Position numbers and translations under genes: made by a program | From: Leptoclinus maculatus | Lineage: Eukaryota > Chordata > Actinopteri > Perciformes > Stichaeidae | Direction of reading: 5' to 3' | Assembly: GCA_032191485.1 (NCBI GenBank) | Contig: JAVDOI010000011.1 | Coordinates: 15,792,617 to 15,856,616 of the forward strand | Length of the DNA stretch: 64,000 nucleotides | The notes under the pieces: generated by a model | What the model was told of the DNA's origin: nothing | Database searches by the model: none | The model's input: the letters and a program-made list of their open reading frames with translations, nothing else | In this document: in pieces, positions 12,514 through 23,754 of the stretch | Layout: each line of letters opens with the position of its first letter | Numbering within the stretch: the stretch's first letter is position 1

Positions 12514-13440
12514 TATGTTAAATCTGTTGTCATCAGTTCATTTTGGATATTGTTCTATCTACGCACATGGGTTACATTAAGTAAGCAACTCAAATACAAT
12601 AGTGAGAAACTGGATAGCAAACTAAAGTAACTAAAATTCCTTTGAGTTTCATTTTGCATGACTTTTAGTTAATACAACTCAGTAAAATCTTCATCATCTA
12701 ACACAATTCTTTTCTCATCGCCATTCAAGGCTTTCTTTCATGGCTCCCACTGCACATTATTAATCTTGTAGAACATGCATCACGCTGTGTGACCTGTGCA
12801 GCCAAATTGTTGTGATTAAAATTGACTCCCAAGGTATTTGGCTACGATACGTGTGCCAAATCGCTAATCGGGCGGAGAATTTTTGCCCATCCTTCATTGT
12901 GAAACGTTTGCAAGCAACTAAAAGTTTAGCCTTGGCTCAATTTTTGATGACGTCTCTGAGGCCTTGCACAACATTCCCAGAATTTGAACTTCTGAACAAT
13001 TCAATAAAACGCCAATAAGAGACCTTGTACACTTTAATATATTTCACTTTCTGCATCTGTTTTGTTGTGTATAATCGGCTCTGGCCCTGGTAATGAAATA
13101 CAATGTGGCATCAGTTATGCTGAACATAATAATAAAAATGCTGTACTTAATAACCAGAATATGTTGACAGTATTCATTTTAGAGTACAAGTACACCTTTT
13201 ATATACCTGCAAAATAAATCACGGGGAGGATGAATTGTGAATTTCTGTTTTCAGTTGAGCAACTATTGTAGGCTGGGGCTGTTTTTGTTTGTAACCACTG
13301 CAAATTTGAATACAAATATATTGAATAAAAACAGGTTAAACTAACAACACATGAACAATCTTTGAATTTCATCCCCCAGTGCTGCTCCACAGACAATGAG
13401 GTGGGCTGATAGTCTGGTGAAAAATGTGCAAAAGCCTAAT
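12514..13440 (+). other. lrrc32 3' UTR and spacer
   Basis: AT-rich sequence with no coding exon. AATAAA signals occur at about 13003-13008, probably the lrrc32 poly(A) site, and at about 13325. Open frames here are short and lack gene-like composition. Confidence 0.5.
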
Positions 13441-13556
13441 GACATGTCGCAGTGTCAAATGAATGAAAGGATTTTATTACACTCTGAAATAAAGTAGCTC
13501 AAGGTTCACTGGGGAGAAACTGCTGTTGCAGGAGGATATCCTGTTAAGCAATCCTC

Positions 13557-13727
13557 TTATTGTCTTCTCATGACACATCCTTCTCCTTTGAAACTGATGC
13601 AAAGTGTCATTTTGCAATTCTCATGCCCATTTCCACTTTGTCCAGCGGGTACAGCCAGGGCTGCGATGCCAGCGTAAGTGCCAAAAAGAGCCAGGATGCC
13701 TATCAACCTGGCTCTTGAGCAATATAA
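13557..13727 (-). CDS. Possible last exon of a small membrane or secreted protein
   Basis: On the minus strand an acceptor-like CTACAG precedes an open frame beginning LYCSRARLIGILALF, with a hydrophobic segment (LIGILALFGTYAGIAALAV) and a tail with three cysteines (ENCKMTLCISFKGEGC) ending at a stop. A minus-strand AATAAA lies downstream at about 13473-13478, where a 3' UTR would end. No initiator exon was found and the family is not recognised. It may be a real terminal exon or chance. Confidence 0.25.
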   Translation of the reverse strand, partial: LYCSRARLIGILALFGTYAGIAALAVPAGQSGNGHENCKMTLCISFKGEGCVMRRQ

Positions 13728-14429
13728 CTGTAGGAAATGTCTTTGTTGCCCCACCCACAAGATTTAGGTACTAGATCAAGTAGCAGCTTGACAAGTTCAA
13801 GCAAAGAGCACTGGAAGAAAAGAACACTGTGTGGTTAGTGTTAGGTGTAAAACCATAGGAATGCAAGTAGCAAATTACATTCATTCTTCTACTTGGTGGT
13901 TAATGGTAGCTGGCATGTAGACATTAGCAGCAGCTTGTTTGTTAGCACATAGAGCAAGTATTAAAAACTATCACTGTCACACTCTCACTCAAACTGTATT
14001 TCCAGTAAACCCCATCCTTACAAGTAAAGGATTGTCATCATTGCCCAGTTATAAGCCTGAGACTTTAGAAGTGTCTCTTAATAAGGATCATTTTTTATCT
14101 TACATGAAATGTAGCATAAGTCACTGGCATTGCCATTAATGTCTCACATATCTTGTTAAAATCAGAGTGAAATCCGTTGCTGTATCAGTTCTTCTGTAAA
14201 CCCATCCCTTGATAAAGTTACTATCTAAGCAGCTGTTTGTTCTGCTCTCATTTTCTTTTTTTTTGTGCTATTCATAAATCTGCTGACTTGGAATTGCAGT
14301 TTTCTTAACAAATGCATTGTGCTCCTCTACCAATGTGGGCACGGTCCATAATACAGTAATCCTCATAACAATATCATTTACAATGCACATGCAACTTCTT
14401 TGAATGCATCAGTACACACTTCAAGGTTC

Positions 14430-15110
14430 AAGGTAAATCTATTGTCATTCTACAACACAGGGCTGCACAACAAAATGCAGTTGAAGTCCCTTCATGCTAC
14501 ATAAGTAAAACAAAAAAAGCAAAACAATTTGCTATGGTGCAGTGAGGTGGATAAGTTGATGAGTCTCACAAGCCTGAGGAAGGAAGTCGCTCTGTAGTCT
14601 GGTTATAAAGCAGCTGATACTTCTGTTTCTCTTGCCAGACGGCAGCAGGGTGAACAGGTTGTGGCTGTGGTGGGTTTTGCCTTTTAATATCCTTTGAGCT
14701 CTTTGCAGGCACCTCTTCTCACCAATATCACAGATTTTCGGTAGGTAGCAAAGATGTTCTGGGAGGTTTTATCTATCGCTGTAGAGCCCTGCTGTCCTGG
14801 GCCGTGCACATCCCATACCACTATGTAATGTTCCCAATCAAAATGCTTGATATGGCTCCTCTGTACAAGTTAACAAGAACTTGAGAGGGAGATTTTGCCT
14901 TCTTAAGCTTCCTTAAAAATACAGTTGTGTTGTTGTTTTTTTCACCAGGATGGAGATGTGTGATGACCATGTCATGTTGTCTGTGATGCGGATTCCCAGG
15001 AACTTAAAACTTGATTTGTAATCCCTTGTGCCCATGTGCTTGTACCCATACGGCCTGTTAAGTAATTCATACATGTCCACAGAGGTCCCTGCAAAAGACG
15101 CTTCCAAGAA
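14430..15110 (-). mobile_element. LINE relic (L2/Rex1-like reverse transcriptase 3' end)
   Basis: Read on the minus strand, the stretch encodes a broken C-terminal part of a non-LTR reverse transcriptase: FKFLGIRITDNMTWSSHIS (typical FLGI...W..H block), then LRKLKKAK-like and WYGMCTAQDSRALQR-like text, and near the end HNLFTLLPSGKRNRSI. Stops and frameshifts show it is dead. The 5' end is missing, as is usual for LINE copies. The exact clade is uncertain. Confidence 0.7.
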
Positions 15111-15421
15111 TCTATCATTGTATCAGGCTAAGCAGTCTTAAATGCGACCCATTACATGACATTTCAGTTTACGCTTTCATCCAAAACGATTTACAATAAG
15201 TGCATTCAACCATGTGGGTACATTGGGTTACAACACAAATAATTAATCTGTAGTCCCTTGACAGATGTTACAAATTCACATTGGCTTAACTTTAGGATCC
15301 CCCACTGTTTTTGAATGAATACAAATTTTAAGTTTGAGAATAGGTTGAGATCGTTTGGGCCCTGAGACATCTAATCATTGGCGTCACCAGATAAAGATAA
15401 ACTCTGAGCGCCATTTAACAT

Positions 15422-15465
15422 TTTAATTACAAAACCAGATTGAATAATCTGGTTTTGTAATTAAA
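15422..15465. repeat. Perfect 20-bp inverted repeat with 4-base loop
   Basis: Two arms (15422-15441 and 15446-15465) are exact reverse complements around the loop GAAT. The hairpin stem is 20 bp without mismatch. It may be the end of a palindromic MITE, or an inverted repeat left by replication slippage. No flanking target-site duplication was established. Confidence 0.85.
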
Positions 15466-15559
15466 CTGGAGGATTTTTTTTGTAAATTCAGATATAGCCT
15501 ACTGGTAATTAGATACGATAGTTTGCATTACATTACACTTTGTATGATTATTGGTACAC

Positions 15560-15896
15560 TGGTGTGGAAGTCCAGCAGCAGCAGCAGCAGCAGCTGCAGC
15601 CCACTTCAATGTTTCCAACATGGCGGGTACTGGCTCGTCAATGTCTGTCGGAGGCTGAAGAAGGAGCGGGACACGTTTCACCCACAACCGCGGCTGGAAT
15701 TAGAAACCATCGAGGACGAGAAGAACATGGACCCCCAGTGTCCGAAACCTAACGTTGTGAAAACTGGTAATAGCTAACAACGTCATTGACATTTTGAGCC
15801 TAGCTAACACTAGCTATACAATTAGCTAGCTAGTTAGCTAGCGTTAGCCACCAGACGTGTAGCTCGTCCGGCGGCTCCAGTCCGTCCCAGACGACC
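15560..15896 (+). promoter_or_regulatory. Probable 5' region of the Tudor gene
   Basis: The region is more CpG-rich than its surroundings, contains a CAG run (about 15573-15599) and a TAGC-rich patch (15800-15850), and directly precedes the first supported coding exon. An ATG at 15727 followed by a donor-like GGTAATAG at 15766 could mark an upstream exon, but its phase does not join to the exon containing 15897, so it is treated as non-coding. Confidence 0.4.
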
Positions 15897-18800
15897 ATGA
15901 CTCCTCAGCAGCAGCCCTTCATAATCACCCAGAAAGTGCAGTTAACTTTCAAACTCTTCATGCTGGAGAGTTCCCGGAATACACTTGAACAGGAACTTCT
16001 TAACCTCACCAACAAGGTAAGTTAATGTTAGCACCAGTTTCACATCTTCAGGTTATCATCACCTGTAGATTCATTGAAGCAGCTAGTGCACAAGCCACAT
16101 GGTCAAACCCTGCTAACGTTAACTTTACCCATACAGTTACTTGTTGACTGATATTGCAACATTGTAATGAAACAAAGCACTGATACAAATTGCATGGAAA
16201 GTGTGGCCAGAGCTACAATCAAAGTCTATTTTCAGTATTGTTGAATACTTTTCCAACTAATTGATGAGTGTTAGCTTAATGTATGTTAGTGTAACATGTC
16301 AGAAATTAAGTCCGTTAATGAGTTTGTTCAGAGACCAAGTTTTTTGGGTTATTAAATTGTCAATTGATTACCAGAAATGTGTTTAACTAATTATGTTTAA
16401 ATACAAATTTAACATATATATGTTTTGCTTACAAAATTACTTGTTTCCCTTTTCCCTCAGGCCTATGAAGATGTTCAAGGTTTCTTGAATTCAACTGTTC
16501 CCACTGTTGCTGTCTTCAGTGATCTGGTTCAGTCTTTGGATGCAAAATATCAAGTCATTGAGAAGCTCAACGGTTTATTAAAAGACCTCGCAGTTGGTAA
16601 GTCAAGAATGAATCAAACTATTTAAGCTGCTACTGTGACATCCTGTATTCACCATTAATCACAATTACAATACAATTATATAATGACAAATAATATAACC
16701 CAATTTAGATAAGTTAGAAACAGCCATAGCTAGATGTATCCCGTTATCAATGTAATGGTAGACAGCATTTGGAGGCGAAAGATTGAATGTTGCGGCATAT
16801 CTGTAAATCACATCACCATGATAGACCACTGAGAGACCGATTGCTTCCTCAATCAAAGGGAAGCAAGAATGGCTTTTTATTAGTGAACCGGTGTGATTTA
16901 AAGGTGAATTTAACATCAATCCAGATGATATGCAGGTGTAAGACAAATGTTTTTATATATAATAGAAATGACTTATCTGCCATCAGCATTACTCAGGTTT
17001 TCAGTGTGTTATTTAGGAAAAGATTTTCATTGCCGTTTAATTTAACTCTCTTTTCAGCTTTTCCCATCTTTACAGAGCCACACGTTTGTGTCCAGCCTAC
17101 TGTCAGAAATGGAGTGAGAGCAAATCAGCTCCAGCCACTCGGAGGCAAAAAGATCCTAACGACCGATGTTCTCAAGTTTGGGCCTATGTTGCAGAACTCG
17201 CTCATGGCGAGCTCCATAGCCAAAGCGGTCCAGGTGCTTGGAGCCGCGCTGTCCCACCAGCAGTTTAAATATTTCCTCATCTCCCAGCGTGCAGCGGTCC
17301 AGCAGGACGACATGCAATGCGGCATCTCGTCCCGCTACAACAGCGCCGCTGCGACTTTGAGCTCATCCCCTCACTCACAGGCTGCAGAAAAAGAACACTC
17401 TGTTATTTTTGAGGAGAAACGCCCATCACATGCTGCGATTCTTCCACCTGCGATTATTGAGAGACCCGAGAATAACCCAGAGAGGCCACCGCTACTACTG
17501 CCTTCCATACAAGCTATACTCCCAGAGATCTGTAACCCTAAACCAATGAAAATAACCCCGCTAATGAGCTGGGGATGTGAGGAAGATGTCCAGGTGCTAC
17601 ACCAAAAACAAACATCCTCTCAGCTGCTTCACTTCCTCAGAGCAAGAGCTAAAAACATGGGTGCACTAGAGGTCACTGTCATGGAGTGGAGTAAGAGTAT
17701 GTGCGTGTCAAGTTTGCCACAGGGGCCTACCATCAAAACACAAAGCTACCAATTCAGACATGTTGTGGCCGACGATCTGATCAATGCACTAGCTCCCAAA
17801 ACATTATGTGCAGACTTTGAAAACCAAACCCCAGTCTTCAGAGTAAAGAGAGTGGAATCGAGTGGCTCTCTGACCTACACTTGTGTGATCGCAACAAAGA
17901 CTGAATTGTGGGATATTGGAGACATCTTCACAGAGGTGGGACATGGAGAGTCTAAAGCTCACTCCTTGGATAATAAACACGGCCCAAATAAAACGACTCA
18001 AGAGGACTCCTGTCTAAACATCCAGTGCAAAACCCAACCTCTGCAATGCACAGAACCTGAACCAGCGATTAACTGCATTACCATTCCTGAGTTCCAGATC
18101 CGGAGGTTTGAAGAGACTGAAGTTGTGGTGTCTCATATTGTCAGCCCAGGTAACTTTCACGTACAACACGGAGACTCCACCATGACGCTGCAGGCCCTGT
18201 TCACAGAGTAAGTCCTTCAGCATGGATTCTAATCTCTTCTCTGCTTTTTCTCAGCTTTTCGCAACCCTCACTGATTCCCTGATCACATTAACAGAACGTA
18301 GAGAGAGCCACTTCTCCCTTTTTCGTTCATTACTGCTTTCTTTGTAGATTTTTTTTTTTTTTTTTTTCTCTTTTTTTAATAATCCACATGTTTCTGGTTG
18401 TCATTATTTCTTTCTCATTTGCAGCAGCTGGAAAGCCAGTAGTTCATATGCCGAGCAGAGCTGCATTCCAGACATTGGAACTAAAGTAATGGGTTGGTTC
18501 CCTAAGCAAGAACAATGGTGCAGGGCTCAGGTGACGAAGATATGTGGAGTAAGCAGAGGTGCGTCCGGTTTTGTGTATTGGAAAGGTTTTGCAAATGCGT
18601 ACCTCTAGGTGGTAGCAGTGTCACTTTGCTCGCCTGCAGCCACTTGGGAATTCCTTCCTGGATTTTTTTTCTTTTATGCTCTCTTGTCTTTTGGATGTCA
18701 GATAATAATGCCGCTGACGGTGCTGGGAGTGGGACTTCCATCAAGGTGGAGGTGAAGAAGCTGGACTACGGTGACACAGCCTGCCTGTCACTGTTGAATA

Positions 18801-20937
18801 TCAAAGAGCTGACCCCAGAAATGTCCGTCCTACCACTGCAGGCTGTCGAGGTCTCGCTGGCAAATGTGAGCGGTTCCCTCCTGATAATGTTTGGCACACG
18901 TATCTTAGAGTACCAGCGGCGCTGGGAGGGTTAAATTAGAAATGTTTTCCGTTTACAGCGGCGTGATATTGGAAAAGAAGCGGACATTGCAACCTTTCAA
19001 AGTAAATGCATCAGTATGGTTCACTTTGAGAGCAAATTAAGGTTAGATCTATAAAAAACGTTGTGCTCTAGTAAATAATTTATTCTTAAACACATTGGGC
19101 GTATAGATATGATGAAAAAAAAGTCACACCTGCGAGCCAACCAACAGCAGGGAAATGCCCAAGCTGGGGAGAGAGTCCTCCGACACCAGTTGTCTGTCTC
19201 TGACCCGCTGAGTTGAATCCTCCGAGCAGATGCAGACACCACCGGTTGAGAAGTGTAACAATATATACGGTTCCTTATGAAACTGGCGGTCCTGCCTAGA
19301 CTTTAGGTTTATTACTGGGACACACTGGATTTAGGGCTGAGCACGTCTCAGGATGTGACTATTGCGCATGCACACATTGCAATGTGGACGCTGCGATGAT
19401 ATATCGTGCACCTCTACTTCTGATACAACTACTAATGTTAAAAGACATTGTCGGCTACCTAATCCAACTATCACAATATTAAAGTAATTTAACTTTCTGT
19501 TACTTTTCATCACAGTGCAAGTTATGCCTTCTAGCTGTGGAAATGTAATTTGGCACATTAGTGTTGCCTCATGTTAACTTGGAGCAGCCGCAGTATCCAT
19601 ATAAGTTACATTAAATTAACTTGCATGCAAATGTCCCTGTTGGTCCTGTATTACGTTTGCTGGACCAGACATTTAAAAGCGATTCGCTCTTTGCCTACGA
19701 ACCGTCTTCTTACTCTGGGATGCCTCTCGAGAAAAGCAATCATTTCAATGAACTGGAAAGTGCGCTAACCATCCTGCTATGTGATAACTTGTTGTCTGTC
19801 TTTTCGACTTTAAATATACAATATTAGTGAAATTCCACTATGTGAAATAGTCCTAATTGTGCTAAAAGTCCCCATTTTTACTAAATGTATCTTTAATCTT
19901 TCTTTTCTCTAACTCTAATGGAACACAGTGGCCTTTCTTTGGTATCCTAATTACATAACGCAGTTCAATGTATTCCGTCACTCGGACGGGCGTGCAGATT
20001 TTGAATTAAATGTGGCCTTATTGGCATGAAAGTTTCCAAAAAAACAGCTATGTCAAAGCATCAAAATAAAAAAAGTACACAATAATATGAATAATAACAT
20101 TATTACGTTATTGCAGACTATCCCTCTCAGATTTGCATACGTGAAAATGGTTAAAATACTGTGCTGTGCTGTGAGAGTGTACACTCGGTTACAGTATTGG
20201 CGTTTGTCCACATGATTAGTCACGGCCTTATCTATTGGGCAAAGGAAATAAGTTCACGGTATTAATTGCTTGTTTCCTTCCCCCTAGGTGACGCCTGTGA
20301 ATGGGAGTGAGTGGTCCGAGGAGGCAGTGGGCTGGTTCAAAGCAATGGTGCACAACAGAACGCTCTATGCCAGACTTTACCCACAGGGGCCCAAAGTTAC
20401 AGTCGAGCTATTCCTGGAAAAGGGAAAGCTCGGAGCTATGAGGTACTTAATTAGGAAGCAATCAGTTAATTGTGAATTATACATTTAGAATTAACAGCAT
20501 TTGTTGTGTTTGACCTGCTAACGTTGTACAAATGCAATGTTTTGTTGCATTAAGAAGTAGTACAGGGACTGAAAAATGCTTGTGTAGCTGTACGGTCATG
20601 AGGACAATACGACACAATATCTTAACTGCACAATGGTATTGTGTACATTTCAGGAGGGGTGCATCACTGTCTTTGAGACTGGCCCAGAACGGACATGCAA
20701 GACATAGCAAGCTGAAGAATGTGGGTCTCATGAAAAGAAGTAAGTCGACTTAGTTTGGAAATTGTTTACCCCAAATTGTGCATCTACAGTAGGTGGCAGT
20801 GTCTCCTTTGTATGACCAGAACAGCACTCATTTCTTGTGTTTTGCTTTCTTTAGGCACAATTCAACTTAACATGAAGAAACAGGCGTCCGAGTGGGAGAA
20901 ATACCTCATCTCGTGCTATACTCAAAGTAGGAAGTAA
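15897..20937 (+). CDS. Single extended-Tudor-domain protein, RNF17-like
   Basis: Eight exons join in phase: 15897-16016, 16461-16596, 17058-18207, 18425-18558, 18702-18865, 20288-20442, 20654-20739 and 20855-20937, giving about 675 residues. Residues 1-85 look helical or coiled-coil (LESSRNTLEQELLNLTNK). A long exon encodes a low-complexity, probably disordered middle. From about residue 440 comes a Tudor unit: VVVSHIVSPGNFHVQ, GWFPKQEQWCRAQV and KKLDYGDTACL (Tudor core), then the staphylococcal-nuclease-like half (WSEEAVGWFKAMVHNRTLYARLY). Tudor proteins of this type bind dimethyl-arginine on PIWI partners in the germline piRNA pathway. The layout resembles the first Tudor unit of RNF17/TDRD4, but no RING finger and no further Tudor units are seen. 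AATAAA is at 21721-21726. The exon 3 acceptor could instead be at 17075. The start ATG has A at -3. Confidence 0.85.
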
Positions 20938-23200
20938 TTCAGAGAGTAGGGAATGTTACTAGTTTTTGTTTATGTCGCTTTGTTTGGCATGTCATGTCAA
21001 ATGTAAATACAAATGGCGGACCTGCCATGAAACACAGACACTTAATGATCCTTAGATCAGAGATGAAGTAGTGAACATACGGTGGTCTTTCAGGTTACAC
21101 AGTGACAAGCTGCTGTGATTTTCACCTTGCAGTACAAGGATAAATCAAGGATATTTAAATCTAATGTAATATACATGAACATTGAATTAAGACTGAAGGC
21201 TTTGATTGGATCAGCTTTCTTGTGTATTTTTACGTCTTGCATTGCAGTTCATAAAGTCAAAGCTGTGTGTGGTGATTGTGAGTGTAAAGCTAATGTTCTC
21301 TAGAACACTGCAACGAAAACATTGTGACAACTGATTGATGAAAGAGCTGCGACACTGTTTACACAAACAAGTTGGTCAACTCGGTTCATCCTTGAAGCAT
21401 TGTTAAAAATGTCTTTATTTTTTTTTAAGTGTATGTATGATGTGTGGGGACGTGAACATTTCCCTTTGTCCTAAATACATTCATATACCCTAGCATTTCC
21501 TGCCACTAGACGTGCCCCTTCAGTTTAATGACCTGTCCTCTATTAAGTGATACTTGATTTGTCTGTGTGCCACATACAGTAGGTCTGTTATTTATTTTTT
21601 TCTTTCATAATAATAATAATCATTATTGGAGCCATGTTGCCTTAGTTAGTATTGCGTTCTTGTAAAATGGCAGATCTATTATTTTGTATTTACAGTGTGT
21701 GTATTTGTCTTTACTTTCATAATAAACCTCTTCTCTATAAGTGTGTGCTCTGTCTGTGTTGTAGATGAACGTGTTTCTCCACAGAGGGAATATAAATGAG
21801 GTTTAGTTCATTCAAAGAATTACCAGGCCACCCAAACCCTCCCACTACAGTGGAGCTCACGGCATAGTGAACTGCTGTAGATCATCTGATAGTACGTGAC
21901 AAATGACCACATTGTGTTCACTTGCATTCAGTTTGTTGATACTGTAAATTATTGTTTCTACTGTGATAGGGAGGCGTTGGACCACAACAAAATGTGCAAT
22001 CTCAGCTGATAATAGCAAAATGAAAAGTCTCAGTTTGTTCAGATGCTGTATCGGAGATCATTCATAAACACGCGTGTGTTTTATAGTAGAAGGCAAAGTC
22101 ATAACTGTGCAGTAAGCTTTAATGACTGGATATTTATTATAAAGACATTTGTGCCCACAAAAGGATCAATGGAAGGACATTTAATACAAAACTAATTATT
22201 GCTCAAAAGTAGTTTAAGTGCAGAAACATCTGCAAGAACAGCACCTGGCACACAACAATATTTAGATATATATAATTGCAATATATTTGCTTATTTTACA
22301 GTATAGCAGCATTTACATTATTGGTTATGTTACAAAAATCAGCTTGAACAAATGAGAGTACTGGTTTAGTTAAAGCGTGTAAATGATTGTGTCTTTAAGT
22401 CTTATTTTCTACCACTTTGGTATTTTACATATGTGTTTTCTGGATGAATCTGTAAACCCGTTAGTGACTCTGTGCTCTGAATGACAGTGACTCGGGTCTA
22501 AAGCTTCCTTCCCTTCCCTGCCCTGCCAAGCACAATAAATACTGTGGCAGGCCGAGGCCTTTTGTGTCCACACAGATTCCTCCCTTTGCCCGGGGTAGGC
22601 GGAAATCGAGGCGTTTGATCTGAATTCTAAAGAGTCTTGTTGCAGCCCAATAAAGGCCGCCATTGTATGTAAATAGTTTATATAAGAGCATATGACCGCT
22701 ACGGTGCAGGGCACTGGCTAGTGGCGGAGGAATGATTAGCATTTTCCAAATGCATGCTTCTCAATCCAGCCTTCTGGCTCGCTAAAAAAAAAACAACACA
22801 ATATTTGAATTCATTTCTTCTTCGTACACATTTTTGTGTACCACCACAGCTGAAGGTAAAATGTTCTCTCATTCAATTCTGTTTTATACTAACATTCAGA
22901 TGTTGTGTGCGATGGCTGACATGCCCCGTTGCCTTGACTCGACAAACACACTATCATTACCATTTATAGTAATACTATTTGAATGAATCAGCTTTTTAAG
23001 TGTGATAAATTGAAGTTTGTATTCTGGTGAGTTCTGGAGCCTTTCTTACAAACAATAGAGGTCTCTCAGTTGTCTTCAAAAAAAAAAAAAGGAAAAGAAT
23101 CACCTCCTAATGAGATGGATGTCTTGCTTGTTCCTTGGAGAAATGTGCTGGCAGTCTGTCTGCAACTGGGCTGTAGGTCAGTTTGGGAGTACAGTATTAA
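20938..23200. other. Tudor gene 3' UTR and spacer to gjb1
   Basis: The first 790 bases are likely 3' UTR, ending at AATAAA 21721-21726. After that no exon, RNA gene or clear transposon was recognised; the stretch is AT-rich with one A-run at about 23079-23091. Confidence 0.5.
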
Positions 23201-23439
23201 TACAGGGTGAGCGAATCACGTGACGCGGCCAATGTTTGGTAATTGGCTTCGTCCCGCTGCGTCTTGTGACGGTGCGCGACGGTAGGCCATCTCCCCTGCT
23301 CTTATACGGCCAACTTGCGACTGGGCAATTCTTTTCTGTTGCTCCTCACTCTGCCAGCTTGATGCTCGGGCCACACTTCAAGATGGTCATCTTTGGACCC
23401 GGCGCTGCTTACGCCGCTTCACCTGGCTGGCTGAGCCTG
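23201..23439 (+). promoter_or_regulatory. gjb1 promoter and non-coding first exon
   Basis: A GC-richer block contains CACGTG (about 23218), a TATA-like CTTATACGG (about 23300) and an exon ending in a donor, CTG|GTAAAC, at 23439/23440. The matching acceptor TTTTTTTTGCAG ends at 23740, just before the gjb1 start. Vertebrate gjb1 genes typically have a non-coding first exon and an uninterrupted coding exon. Exact transcript start is unknown. Confidence 0.6.
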
Positions 23440-23754
23440 GTAAACCTCTAAAAACTACTGTTACAACAGTTAAGACTGTTTACTAAATAACTAAGTTATT
23501 TAAACTGATAATCCGCTGCTACAAATAACACTTTTTGCTAAATGCGAAGGGCTTAAAAGTGCATGTTTTTTTTAAGAAAGTGGGTCATTTTATTTTTCCT
23601 GAGAGACATTTTGATAAAGTTAACTTAAATGTTGATATAATTATAATTGGTTTTAACCGGGGACCTTAAGCTATACATCTAGCTTAGCCTTCATCCATGT
23701 AACCTTCACTGAAAAATGTAACCTTTATTTTTTTTTGCAGACCTGGAGTCGAAA

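Noticed and set aside
15523..15777. Poly-Ser/poly-Gln frame with ATG at 15727 as first exon of the Tudor gene
   Set aside because: The donor at 15766/15767 leaves phase 1, and no acceptor before 15897 restores the frame; better treated as 5' region.
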